In this document: one piece after another, positions 1 to 7,709 of the stretch | Layout: each line of letters starts with the position of its first letter | Position numbering within the stretch: the first letter of the stretch is position 1 | From: Clostridiales bacterium | Lineage (GTDB): Bacteria; Bacillota; Clostridia; Saccharofermentanales; Saccharofermentanaceae | DNA: 64,000 nt | Reading direction: 5' to 3' | NCBI GenBank assembly: GCA_017964005.1 | Contig: JAGCSR010000014.1 | Coordinates: 1-64,000 of the forward strand | Notes under the pieces: model-generated | What the model was told of the DNA's origin: nothing | What the model saw: only the letters and a program-made list of their open reading frames with translations | The model's database searches: none | Program-made: the position numbers and the translations under genes

Positions 1-237
1 AAACGCTGACACATTGAATCCGTAGTTCTCGGCGGCAAGATATATATTCTTGGCTTTGGATCCGTCACGGGATACGCCGCAGTCTGACCGGACCTGCTCC
101 AGCGGGATCCACTTGCCGTAATAGGCGCACACCATGGCAAGCGCCGCCGCGCCGCACTCCAAAGCTTCCAGCTGCATGACGACCGGAACTTTCGCGACCC
201 CTTTTGTTTTCGTCGGTTTTACGCCTTTTGCTGCCAC
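1..237 (-). CDS. NHLP-type peptide export ABC transporter with C39 peptidase domain (partial, N-terminal 79 codons)
   Basis: The minus strand reads out of the window from a GTG start at 237. The visible N-terminus has the layout of the C39 cysteine peptidase domain of NHLM/NHLP bacteriocin exporters: Q-L-E-A-x-E-C-G-A-A with the presumed catalytic Cys, then YYG, PLEQ, the VSRDGS stretch, and AAENYG. Family members cleave the double-Gly leader of nitrile-hydratase-like or Nif11-like leader peptides and export the product with a fused permease and ATPase. The GTG follows the stop of the adaptor gene by 3 nt (TGA-TAA-GTG), so the two are co-translated. Peptidase histidine, permease and ATPase lie outside the window. 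Confidence 0.8.
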   Translation of the reverse strand, partial: MAAKGVKPTKTKGVAKVPVVMQLEALECGAAALAMVCAYYGKWIPLEQVRSDCGVSRDGSKAKNIYLAAENYGFNVSAF

Positions 238-240
238 TTA

Positions 241-666
241 TCAACTACCGCTTTCGAAAAGTAATCTTATGGGATGGAACGATTCCACCACGACGCTGCC
301 GTCGTACGTTCCGTCCGGCAGTTCAACTTCGGCGATCCCTATCATCCTTCCGTATTCATCAGTCTCGGAATTTACTATCACATATTCGCCGGATGCGACC
401 TTAAGCGGCATCCCGGAAGCAAGTTCCGCAGCCTCGCTCGTGACCACAAGTCCCGTATGCCCGCTGACGATGACCTTGGCATCGACGGATGTCTCTATCG
501 TTCCGACTGATGCCCATACGATAAGACCTGCAAGCAGTATGATGACCGCGGCAAGCACCATCCATATTCCCGGATTGGTAACCTTAAGATAATCCGTCAG
601 CTGCTCGGGTGAGGATATGCGGTCCAGTGTCTTCTTACGAAATAAAGTCTGATCTTGTTCTGCCAT
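241..666 (-). CDS. Short HlyD-like adaptor of NHLM bacteriocin export system
   Basis: A 141-aa protein. The N-terminus LFRKKTLDRISSPEQL, then a V-T-N/S-P motif near residue 30, then one membrane segment (about 33-53), matches the start of NHLM-type secretion adaptors. After the membrane helix there is only one small beta-rich domain of about 85 residues. The long coiled coil and second lipoyl half of full-length members (about 260-420 aa) are absent. The reading frame is clean and is followed at once by the exporter gene, so this looks like a genuine mini-adaptor and not a truncation. It would sit in the membrane and help the C39 exporter present its substrate. Confidence 0.75.
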   Translation of the reverse strand: MAEQDQTLFRKKTLDRISSPEQLTDYLKVTNPGIWMVLAAVIILLAGLIVWASVGTIETSVDAKVIVSGHTGLVVTSEAAELASGMPLKVASGEYVIVNSETDEYGRMIGIAEVELPDGTYDGSVVVESFHPIRLLFESGS

Positions 667-704
667 AATGCCGATCCTTCATATGGTCTTTCTATAACGC
701 CCTA

Positions 705-733
705 TTTATAACATATTTTCGCGCATCGAACAA
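705..733 (-). promoter_or_regulatory. Predicted promoter of the peptide export genes
   Basis: On the minus strand a -35-like TTGTTC (733-728) is separated by 17 nt from TATAAA (710-705), which is preceded by TG at the extended -10 position. The start site would fall near 698, about 30 nt before the adaptor ATG. This is a sequence match only. Confidence 0.45.
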
Positions 734-801
734 TCAACGCCGGGAGTGCCGGGGATCATCGGGTCATCTGACCGTACATGATCATGGTTTGTTATTGATT
801 G

Positions 802-921
802 TTACTGTAAATCGGTTTTTTTGATACTGTGCAGTATCAGTTTTCGCTGTTTACAGTAGCATATTACTGTAAACCGGCTTTCTTGATACTGCGCAGTATC
901 AATCTTGCCTGTTTACAGTAA
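802..921. repeat. Two tandem nested palindromes (62-bp period)
   Basis: Unit 1 spans 802-858 and unit 2 spans 864-921. Each has an outer inverted repeat TTACTGTAAA ... TTTACAGTA(A) and, at its centre, an inner palindrome GATACTG-YG-CAGTATC (823-838 and 885-900; the second is perfect). The two units differ at scattered positions while both inverted pairs stay paired. The stretch 667-1049 holds no gene. It contains this array, the promoter of the export operon downstream of it on the minus strand, and the hpf terminator. Confidence 0.85.
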
Positions 922-970
922 CAGATTCAATGGACTGCTCATAAACTCCGCGGATTCCAATACATTCCGC

Positions 971-1006
971 AAAAAAACGGGGCTGCCCCGATATGAGACA
1001 GCCCCG
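971..1006 (-). terminator. Rho-independent terminator of hpf
   Basis: On the minus strand CGGGGCTG and CAGCCCCG (978-1006) form an 8-bp GC-rich stem followed by seven T. It lies 44 nt after the hpf stop. Confidence 0.85.
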
Positions 1007-1049
1007 AAGGTCAGTTATTCAATTCCGCGGGAATGCCCCGCACATGCCC

Positions 1050-1592
1050 TTAATACTTGGGCTCCAGGATACCGTATCCGCCTTCCTTCCTCTTATATAT
1101 AACACATACCGAGTCGAGTTCGGAATCAAGATATACGAAGAAATCGTGGCCCAGCATCTCAAGCTGCAGCGCTGCATCTTCTGCAGTCATCGGGCGGAGA
1201 GTGAACTCCTTGCGCCTTGTGATCTTGGTATCGGAATCGGAGTCCAGATCGTAATCTGCTCCGCCGTCGTCTTCGATATAGTTGACGATCTCCGGATATT
1301 CCTTACGCTTCTTCAAGAACTTGGTCTTATTCCTTCTGATCTGGGATTCGAGCTTATCCACCGTGCGGTCTACTGCAGAGAGTATCTCTTCGTCGGCAGC
1401 CTCGGCTCTGTAGATCTTATTGTCGATCTTCATCGTGATCTCGACTGACATGCGGTTGCCTTCCGGTCTTATACGGACGTTCATCGTGCCCTCGTCACCG
1501 AAGTACTTGTCGAACTTGCTCATCTTCTGCTCGATCTTACCTTCGAGTCTCTGGCCGATCTTGATTCCGTTACCCTGTGTAGTGATCTTCAT
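1050..1592 (-). CDS. hpf: Ribosome hibernation promoting factor, long form
   Basis: A 180-aa long-form HPF. The N-terminal S30AE/RaiA-type domain (about 1-95) starts with the family pattern K-I-x-T-x-G-x-x-I-K and would bind the 30S decoding site. An acidic linker (about 105-125, rich in D) leads to the C-terminal dimerisation domain (about 125-180: FTLRPMTAEDAALQLEMLGHDFFVY). In the family this domain drives 100S ribosome dimers in stationary phase. The start is fixed by AAGGGGTGA a few bases before the ATG. It is probably monocistronic with its own terminator. Confidence 0.95.
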   Translation of the reverse strand: MKITTQGNGIKIGQRLEGKIEQKMSKFDKYFGDEGTMNVRIRPEGNRMSVEITMKIDNKIYRAEAADEEILSAVDRTVDKLESQIRRNKTKFLKKRKEYPEIVNYIEDDGGADYDLDSDSDTKITRRKEFTLRPMTAEDAALQLEMLGHDFFVYLDSELDSVCVIYKRKEGGYGILEPKY

Positions 1593-1724
1593 AAAATCAC
1601 CCCTTCCGTTATGGTTTTATGAGAAAGGGATACCCCCGTAAAAGGGATATCCCTTTTAATAATTATATCCCAGCGCAAGTTAATTTGTGTGAAATATAAA
1701 TTAATTCTCGAAGAAACGAAGTGA

Positions 1725-2348
1725 TCAACTGTAAGAAGATTCCACAATAAGAAGGATACCTTCGGTCATCTTCAAAGTGACGCTGTCTTCTGCCCAGTAA
1801 TTGCTGACGCCGAGAGGGAAAGTATCTGTGATCGTAACATCTTCGCAGTCGTATGCGGAACCCGTCAAAGTGATCCCGGTGCATTCTGCGGACAGGGAGA
1901 ACAGGGACAGCGATGATCCTTCCTTCTTAGGAAGAACTATCGTGCCGCCGGTAAAAGTCCGAAGGTGTTCTTTATCACTCACTATCTCACAGGAAACGCC
2001 GTGACTTGCGGCATAAGCCATACCCTGGATATTAGCTATCGTATGGTCAAGACGTCCTCCGAGAGCACAGGCTATCACGATGTGATCGAAGCCTTTATCG
2101 ATAGCGCGCTTGATCGCCAGCATCGTATCGGTATCGTCTTTGCGGACAGGATGATCTTCGACGGGAATGTCATTAAGATCAACGGATCCTTTGTCGAGTG
2201 AATCGAAGTCCGCGATCATAAGATCAGGTTTTATCCCGAGCTTTACGGCATATTCGTACCCCCGGTCACAGGCTATGACAAAGTCATATTCCAAGCCGGC
2301 GGGAACATTGGAGAGATCTCCTCCCGATATGATAAGACAAACAGCCAA
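1725..2348 (-). CDS. thiN: Thiamine pyrophosphokinase
   Basis: A 207-aa cytosolic enzyme that transfers pyrophosphate from ATP to thiamine. Visible family motifs are SGGDLS near the start, ACDRG, the metal/ATP site IADFDSL, DDTDTMLAI, and GGRLDHTIANI. The C-terminal part has the beta-rich thiamine-binding layout with GVSNYW. The only suitable start is a TTG right after AGAGAAGGA. The short spacing leaves some doubt about the exact start. It lies downstream of the hydrolase/peptidase operon on the same strand. Confidence 0.92.
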   Translation of the reverse strand: MAVCLIISGGDLSNVPAGLEYDFVIACDRGYEYAVKLGIKPDLMIADFDSLDKGSVDLNDIPVEDHPVRKDDTDTMLAIKRAIDKGFDHIVIACALGGRLDHTIANIQGMAYAASHGVSCEIVSDKEHLRTFTGGTIVLPKKEGSSLSLFSLSAECTGITLTGSAYDCEDVTITDTFPLGVSNYWAEDSVTLKMTEGILLIVESSYS

Positions 2349-2529
2349 TCCTTCTCTCAGTCCTTTTCCTTAGCATCGGCAGATATCGTGAAGAGCACGG
2401 CGGCAATGATCAGAGCCGGAATTATCCGTCAGGTTCATCGGCTCGACCGTAAAGAACCTCTCAGCCATCATCCGTGGTATTGGAATCGAGCTCCCCGTAT
2501 CCGTTTATTAATTGTCAGAAGGGATGATA

Positions 2530-3546
2530 CTATAGCTTACCGATCTTGACAAGACGAACCATACAGGTCTCGATAAATTTTCTCATCTCGTTCTCGTAGA
2601 GGGACGGAGCCTTGTCGTAACACTGGATGTGGCCGGCGTTATCGATTACCACCATCCTCTTCTCGCATCTTAAGTTATCGAAGATATGTCTGGTATTGAG
2701 AGGCTTGGTTATGTCATCATCGCCGCCCTGGAAGATCAGGACCGGAACCTTGATCCTTCCTGCGTGAACCGAGCAGTCACACCTCTCGATATCAAAGCCG
2801 TATCGCTTCTCGGTAAGACGCCTTACTCCGGACATATACCTTGTGATATCCCTCTTTTTCTTGGCCATGGTCCAGGAGACAACAAGATCCGTCAGGGTCT
2901 CTCCGGGGCTGTCCGCGATGATCCCGGCAACATTCTCCGAGAACCCCTGCTGCTGCGCCGCCAAAAGAGCGGTAAGGGCGCCGGTGGACCTTCCCATTAT
3001 GTATATGTGGCAATCCTGTCCCATCCTCTTTTTGAGAAAATCGAACCACGCGTCGAGGTCACAGCTCTCCATGAGACCGTAAGTAAAGATATCGCCTTCG
3101 CTCATCAGGTGCGCGCGCTGATGGATGATCAGTATGCTGCACTGCATCTGCTTCATGATGAGCCTTGCGTATGCCGCCATCTTTGACGGATGTTCGTCGT
3201 AACCGTGGATAAGGATCACCGCGTTGTTGCATCCGCGCTCTGCTGAGGGACGGTAATATCCTGCAAGATGGGTCCCGTCGAATGACGTAACGCCCACATT
3301 AAGGAACTGCATCCTGTTGGCATAGAACCAGTTGCGGCCGCGTCCGATCACGGTGTCGCGTTCTATCTTCTTCGGGGATCTGTCAACCTGGGGTCTGGGG
3401 CGCGGTCTTAAGAAGACCTTGTCCACGATACTGGTTACGGTGGTCTTATAGATCAGGAGGATAACACCTGCGATAAGGACCGCCACGACAGCTGCGACGA
3501 TCGCAATTACCAAAGTCAGATTGATCTCAAGACTTATCAGATACAA
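2530..3546 (-). CDS. Membrane-anchored alpha/beta hydrolase
   Basis: A 338-aa protein with an N-terminal membrane helix (about 9-33) followed by a basic, proline-rich linker. The alpha/beta hydrolase fold then runs from about 85. The oxyanion motif HGYDEHP is at 114-120, the nucleophile elbow GRSTGA puts Ser at 187, an Asp lies in GGDDD (277-279), and His is at 306 (NAGH). This is a complete catalytic triad, probably of the S9-like/BAAT-like group; the substrate is unknown. It starts at a TTG with GGGGAGG upstream, inside the end of the M24 peptidase gene (10-nt overlap), so translation is coupled. Confidence 0.85.
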   Translation of the reverse strand: MYLISLEINLTLVIAIVAAVVAVLIAGVILLIYKTTVTSIVDKVFLRPRPRPQVDRSPKKIERDTVIGRGRNWFYANRMQFLNVGVTSFDGTHLAGYYRPSAERGCNNAVILIHGYDEHPSKMAAYARLIMKQMQCSILIIHQRAHLMSEGDIFTYGLMESCDLDAWFDFLKKRMGQDCHIYIMGRSTGALTALLAAQQQGFSENVAGIIADSPGETLTDLVVSWTMAKKKRDITRYMSGVRRLTEKRYGFDIERCDCSVHAGRIKVPVLIFQGGDDDITKPLNTRHIFDNLRCEKRMVVIDNAGHIQCYDKAPSLYENEMRKFIETCMVRLVKIGKL

Positions 3547-4772
3547 ACGTATGCCTCCCCGATATCATCATTGCCCGACGACAGATATTCGCATCCTCCG
3601 TCCGTCACCAGAACATCATCTTCAATCCTGAATCCCACATTCCATTCGGGAATATAAACTCCCGGTTCCACCGCAAGCGTCATGCCCGCTTCGAACTTCC
3701 GATCCCTTCCTCCCACATCGTGGACATTGAGGCCCAGGAAATGGGATGTGTTGTGCCAATAATACCTTTTCGCGGAGTCAATAGGAGATTCGTCCTCTTT
3801 GACAAGTCCTTCCGCCGACAACATCCCGCCCAGGCTTTCCCTCATCAGGGCATTGAGCTCTTCGAAAGTAACCCCGGGCCTTATGAATTCAAGAGCCTTC
3901 TTCCTCAGTTCTTTTATCATACCATGTAAGACATATCTTTTATCGGAAGGATCTTCTCCGGGACGTGCGCCGCCGCAAAAGATCACTCTTGAGATATCGG
4001 CGCTGTAGCCGTTGACGCGGGCGCCGCAGTCGATCTGGATATATCCGCCCTTAGTAACCTTCATATCCCGGTCGGCCTTGTTATGGTGCAGGCAGAAGGA
4101 ATTCTCACCGACGGCCACTATAGTCGCGAAAGCGAAAGTCGGATCGGACCTTCTTGCCAGTTCATACTCGAGCCTCGTGCAAAGATCGTACTCCGATATT
4201 CCTTCACATATACATTCTTTGAGCGAGTCTATCGCATCCTCCGTGATCCGGGCAGCTTCCCTGATGCAAGCAAGCTCATAGGGGCTCTTGATGAGCCTCA
4301 TCTCCGTTAAGACGGGTGAGATATCCTTGGGCTTTTGTCCCGTCAGAGCCTGAAGACCTTCAACTTCCTTGGTAACGGACGTAAGGTCGGCATAGATCTG
4401 TTCGCCTTCATGGACACGGTCCATAAGCCAGGCTTCGAAGTCTTCCCTGTCCTTGATCTGCTCTATTCCCGTCTTCTCTCTTATCTCCTCCGGAGACATC
4501 CTCGCTCCGTGCCAGCGCTCCTTGAGCGGGTCCTTCTCGGGGGCGAAGATCATCTCCGATGCATCTGCTGCAGTCTTACGCACAGCATATATCATGTCTT
4601 CGTTATCCAGCCCCGTAAGGTATCTGAAGTTCAGGTCTCCGAAAAACCTGTAATCATCGTCAGATGTCACCGGCTTGGGAGTTCCCGCGAAGATAAGGAA
4701 GACTCCCGTCTCCTTCAGTCTGCTGATGAACTCTGCTCTTGTGGATGTTATGAATTCGGTATCCGTCACCAT
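3537..4772 (-). CDS. pepP: M24 family Xaa-Pro aminopeptidase
   Basis: A 411-aa two-domain peptidase: an N-terminal creatinase-like domain (about 1-160) and a pita-bread M24 catalytic domain. The five metal ligands can be placed: D248 and D259 (IDCGARVNGYSADISRV), H344 (SHFLGLNVHD), E369 (VEPGVY) and E384 (RIEDD). It removes N-terminal residues before proline in peptides and is a general peptide-turnover enzyme. ATG at 4772 overlaps the upstream acetyltransferase stop by 7 nt (ATGGTGA). Confidence 0.92.
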   Translation of the reverse strand: MVTDTEFITSTRAEFISRLKETGVFLIFAGTPKPVTSDDDYRFFGDLNFRYLTGLDNEDMIYAVRKTAADASEMIFAPEKDPLKERWHGARMSPEEIREKTGIEQIKDREDFEAWLMDRVHEGEQIYADLTSVTKEVEGLQALTGQKPKDISPVLTEMRLIKSPYELACIREAARITEDAIDSLKECICEGISEYDLCTRLEYELARRSDPTFAFATIVAVGENSFCLHHNKADRDMKVTKGGYIQIDCGARVNGYSADISRVIFCGGARPGEDPSDKRYVLHGMIKELRKKALEFIRPGVTFEELNALMRESLGGMLSAEGLVKEDESPIDSAKRYYWHNTSHFLGLNVHDVGGRDRKFEAGMTLAVEPGVYIPEWNVGFRIEDDVLVTDGGCEYLSSGNDDIGEAYVCI

Positions 4773-5422
4773 TGCCTTACTCCGTCCGAGCGAACATTGT
4801 ACTCGTCGAAGAGAATGGTGTTGTTGATATAATTGAGGGTGGCGCCCGGCGACCTTCTGATAAGTCCGGGGTTCCCTATAACTATCGATCCGTCCGGGAC
4901 GTCAAAATTGACATATGCGCCCGGAGCGATAAGTACATTGTTGCCGATGTTGATGTTGCCGACTATGATGGCATTGGCCCCGATCCAAACGTAATTGCCG
5001 ATATGGGGCGATCCCTTATGCTTGCCTCTGAACTGCGTTCCGATGACTACACCGGTGGACACGTTGACATTATGTCCTATTACGCTCTTGGGGTGGATGA
5101 TGACCCTGCCGAAGTGGGCAAGATAGAAGCCCTTGCCGATATCCGTGTCGTAAGGGATCTGGAAATGATACTTGCGGGACAGGCGGTCCAGCCTGAAGTT
5201 CATGAAGCGGAACTTGAGCTTATAGATCTTCTTAAGGAACCCGTCATGCTTGGCGATCTGGTCGTAGTAATACCTTGTGCGCCTCATGGTGCTGATATAA
5301 CTGAACTCGGGGCTTGACATACGCTCCTCAAGATAGCAGGCATAGATATTCTTGTACCTGCGCGTATTGCCCGTATATCTGAACAGATCGGCATATACTA
5401 TGTCCTTGAGTTCGTCTGTCAT
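4766..5422 (-). CDS. Serine acetyltransferase-like hexapeptide transferase
   Basis: A 218-aa left-handed beta-helix acyltransferase. A helical N-terminal half (about 1-85) precedes the repeats (about 90-195) with IGKGFYLAHFGRVIIHP, VSTGVVIG, GSPHIGNYVWIGANA and VPDGSIVIGNP. This resembles CysE-type serine O-acetyltransferases, but also capsule or colanic-type acetyltransferases. There is no cysK next to it, so the substrate is uncertain. It is the first gene of a tightly overlapping minus-strand set (acetyltransferase, M24 peptidase, hydrolase). Confidence 0.75.
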   Translation of the reverse strand: MTDELKDIVYADLFRYTGNTRRYKNIYACYLEERMSSPEFSYISTMRRTRYYYDQIAKHDGFLKKIYKLKFRFMNFRLDRLSRKYHFQIPYDTDIGKGFYLAHFGRVIIHPKSVIGHNVNVSTGVVIGTQFRGKHKGSPHIGNYVWIGANAIIVGNINIGNNVLIAPGAYVNFDVPDGSIVIGNPGLIRRSPGATLNYINNTILFDEYNVRSDGVRQW

Positions 5423-5588
5423 CCGATAATCCGCCTATATTAATATAGTATCAACAAAATTTTATTACTTTTGACAGAATAACTCAATAACAAAATACCC
5501 CGCCCCGCCCCGAGATAAACTCTATCGACTTCGCGTCCGGTTAATAGTAAACTTGTTGTATCACCATGATATCTGGGAGGATAAGTCT

Positions 5589-5750
5589 ATGCAAAAGTAT
5601 GTATGTCAGATCTGCGGTTATGTTTATGATCCCGAAGTCGGTGACCCCGACAGCGGTATCGCACCCGGAACAGCTTTCGAAGATATCCCCGAGGATTGGG
5701 TCTGCCCCATCTGCGGCGTAGGCAAGGACAGCTTCGCACCCGAAGCCTGA
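5589..5750 (+). CDS. Rubredoxin
   Basis: A 53-aa one-iron electron carrier. The two Cys-x2-Cys knuckles are CQICG near residue 6 and CPICG near residue 39, with the usual [13 protein letters not shown] and PEDWVCP framing. GGGAGG sits 8 nt before the ATG. Rubredoxins in anaerobes feed electrons to oxygen and superoxide reductases. No partner enzyme is adjacent; it stands alone between two minus-strand genes. Confidence 0.97.
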   Translation: MQKYVCQICGYVYDPEVGDPDSGIAPGTAFEDIPEDWVCPICGVGKDSFAPEA

Positions 5751-5764
5751 CCGCTTAACGGTCC

Positions 5765-6775
5765 TTAAGGAACAAAGCTGAAATAGACCTGACCGGGCTC
5801 GGTCCCTCCGCGGAGAAGCGACATCTCCTCTATGGTGACGAGCTGGAATCCCCGACCTAAGAGTTCGGGAACAATGTCCTTGACCGCTTGTGCGGTGGAC
5901 TTCATACGGTCATGCATGAGTACGATCGATCCGTCGTTCGTACTCTTTTTTACTTCCCTCAAAGTCTTGTCGGCATTGTCGTGATCCCAGTCCCTGGTAT
6001 CGACGGACCAGTTGATCATGGGCATGTTGACCGCGCCCTTCACCTTATCGTCGACAGCTCCTCCCGGGGGTCTTAAATACTTGGTCTTAACTCCGCACAG
6101 ATCATAGACTATATCGTCAGTCTGCTTGAGCTGCTCACGGATATCCTTGACCGACAGCTTTGTAAGCGTCTTGTGGTTCTGTGTATGATTGCCGATAACA
6201 TGCCCTTCGTTGTGTTCGCGGATGACCGCGTTCTTATAGGATTCCACATCCTCACCGTTGATGAAGAAAGTGGCCTTCGCGTTATATTCTTTGAGAACAT
6301 CCAGGATCTCTTCCGTATATTTTGCCGGACCGTCATCGAAGGTCAGCGCCACCATGGGCTTATCCCCGTAGACTGCTCTTGTTATCTCGCCATCATCTCC
6401 CACATAGAAGATATTGTTGTCGACAAGGTTCATACCCGGATCCGCAGGCTTGCCGTTCTTAACAAGATACAGTTTCCCGTCGGAAGTCTCTCCTACCCCT
6501 TCTTTTACTTCCTTACCTTCTTTATCGATAAAGACCTTGCCGGAACCTTTCTTCTGCCAGCCGGACCTGACTTCCTTAGACGGCACTGCAGGATCGTAAG
6601 GCGCCGTCGTCAGATAAGTGTCGTTGGTGATAACCAGATTATTGGAAGTGCTCTCATGAGCGGATGCTTTCGTGTCGGATACGAATTTATTGCGAAGGGC
6701 AACAGCGATGATCCCCGTCACTATGACGAGGATGATGATAATGAGACTCTTAACGCTGGTCTTCAGTTTTCTCAT
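5765..6775 (-). CDS. Membrane-anchored polysaccharide deacetylase (NodB fold)
   Basis: A 336-aa protein with a single N-terminal membrane anchor (about 9-28), a linker, and a small repeat-like region (about 70-135: GSGKVFIDKEGKEV, DGKLYLVKNGKP, NIFYVGDDGE) that looks like degenerate wall-binding repeats. The NodB catalytic domain follows. Motif 1 TFDDGP has D147/D148, motif 2 is H-x3-H at 197 and 201, motif 3 is RPPGG at 235-239, motif 4 is DTRDW, and motif 5 is LMHD with H288. All catalytic residues are present. It probably N-deacetylates cell-wall peptidoglycan outside the membrane. Confidence 0.92.
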   Translation of the reverse strand: MRKLKTSVKSLIIIILVIVTGIIAVALRNKFVSDTKASAHESTSNNLVITNDTYLTTAPYDPAVPSKEVRSGWQKKGSGKVFIDKEGKEVKEGVGETSDGKLYLVKNGKPADPGMNLVDNNIFYVGDDGEITRAVYGDKPMVALTFDDGPAKYTEEILDVLKEYNAKATFFINGEDVESYKNAVIREHNEGHVIGNHTQNHKTLTKLSVKDIREQLKQTDDIVYDLCGVKTKYLRPPGGAVDDKVKGAVNMPMINWSVDTRDWDHDNADKTLREVKKSTNDGSIVLMHDRMKSTAQAVKDIVPELLGRGFQLVTIEEMSLLRGGTEPGQVYFSFVP

Positions 6776-6887
6776 GCCGCACCCTTTTCCCGAAAATCAT
6801 TGGAGTAATAATTATTCTAAGAGGGCGGCAGGAAATATCAATTTCCAACGTGTTACATTTGGTTACAATTATCTTACCTCGGCAAGA

Positions 6888-7559
6888 TCACTTCTTCTCT
6901 TTCTTCCTGTTCAGAAGATAAAGAACAAATCCCGTGATCGTAAGACCTGCGGCAATCCCTGCGAGAAGGGCTATCAGGAACGTCAGAGAATGGCCGTTAT
7001 CGATGTTGGTAAAGCCGTAAGGATAATACTGATTCCACTGATTCTCGGGGATAGCCCCACCCAGAGAATTCCTGTATGAACAAAAACGCGTAATGACCGC
7101 TGTCCAGTAAATGATCGGCGGAACAAGAGCTGCGAAAACATAATGTATCTTATACGAGTTGCGCTTGTCGCAAAGGATGCCGTCAGTTATGTACATCACG
7201 GGAAGCAGGAAGTGCTTGAAGAAACTCTCTACTTTCCAAAACGAGGGAGTCCAGAGCTTGTCCGGCAGAACGAATGATGACACCACGAATGTAGCAAAGA
7301 TCATGACGGCCGCCGCGAACTTCAGAAGACGGTATATCTTGTTGTCCAGTAAAGACTCATTCTGAGACTTGTAAGACATGACTGTTCCTGTAAGTGTCAG
7401 GAATGTCATTATGACTACAAACCACACCGACCAGTTCGTAAAATATAGAAGGATGGGTTTGGTGCCGAGAAAGGAACATACCAGCGCTCCTATGGCTACG
7501 GCAGTCAAGATGATCCGGAAGATGAGCCTTCCTTTGGTGTTCTCGTATAAGCTTCTCAT
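6888..7559 (-). CDS. Pr6Pr/FAR-17a-like six-helix membrane protein
   Basis: A 223-aa protein with six to seven hydrophobic segments. Recognisable features are YFTNWSVWFV in the second helix region, the HFLLPVMYITDGILCDKR loop, and YYPYGFTNID before the last helix. These match the Pr6Pr/FAR-17a family of bacterial membrane proteins, whose function is not established. It has a Lys-rich C-terminal tail and lies alone between the deacetylase and glnA. Confidence 0.7.
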   Translation of the reverse strand: MRSLYENTKGRLIFRIILTAVAIGALVCSFLGTKPILLYFTNWSVWFVVIMTFLTLTGTVMSYKSQNESLLDNKIYRLLKFAAAVMIFATFVVSSFVLPDKLWTPSFWKVESFFKHFLLPVMYITDGILCDKRNSYKIHYVFAALVPPIIYWTAVITRFCSYRNSLGGAIPENQWNQYYPYGFTNIDNGHSLTFLIALLAGIAAGLTITGFVLYLLNRKKEKK

Positions 7560-7652
7560 AGTATAAGATCCTCCCGGTTAGTCGATTTAGGATTATAGCA
7601 CTTTTTTATTGCCGCGCCACAATTTGGTAAGTGTTTTCGGGAGGGGTTAGTT

Positions 7653-7709
7653 TATAATTAAAAGCATAATGACGGTGGCAGCGGCAATCCACCGGAAAGG
7701 CGGTAATTT
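7653..7709 (+). promoter_or_regulatory. glnA promoter -10 and leader hairpin
   Basis: A perfect TATAAT lies at 7653-7658; its -35 is weak. The short leader can fold CGGTGG (7673-7678) with CCACCG (7689-7694) immediately before the GGAAAGG ribosome site. I saw no known riboswitch pattern. A role in control is inference. Confidence 0.4.

Noticed and set aside
802..921. CRISPR-like repeat pair
   Set aside because: Only two units, each internally palindromic, with a 5-nt gap instead of unique spacers, and no cas genes.
2357..2428. A 23-codon hydrophobic frame (IIPALIIAAVLFTIS) ending just before the thiN start
   Set aside because: It is preceded by a stop with no start codon, so it can only be the remnant of a membrane-protein tail or chance. 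Too short to call.
7659..7709. A glutamine riboswitch before glnA
   Set aside because: The leader is too short and shows only one simple hairpin. No conserved aptamer pattern was seen.
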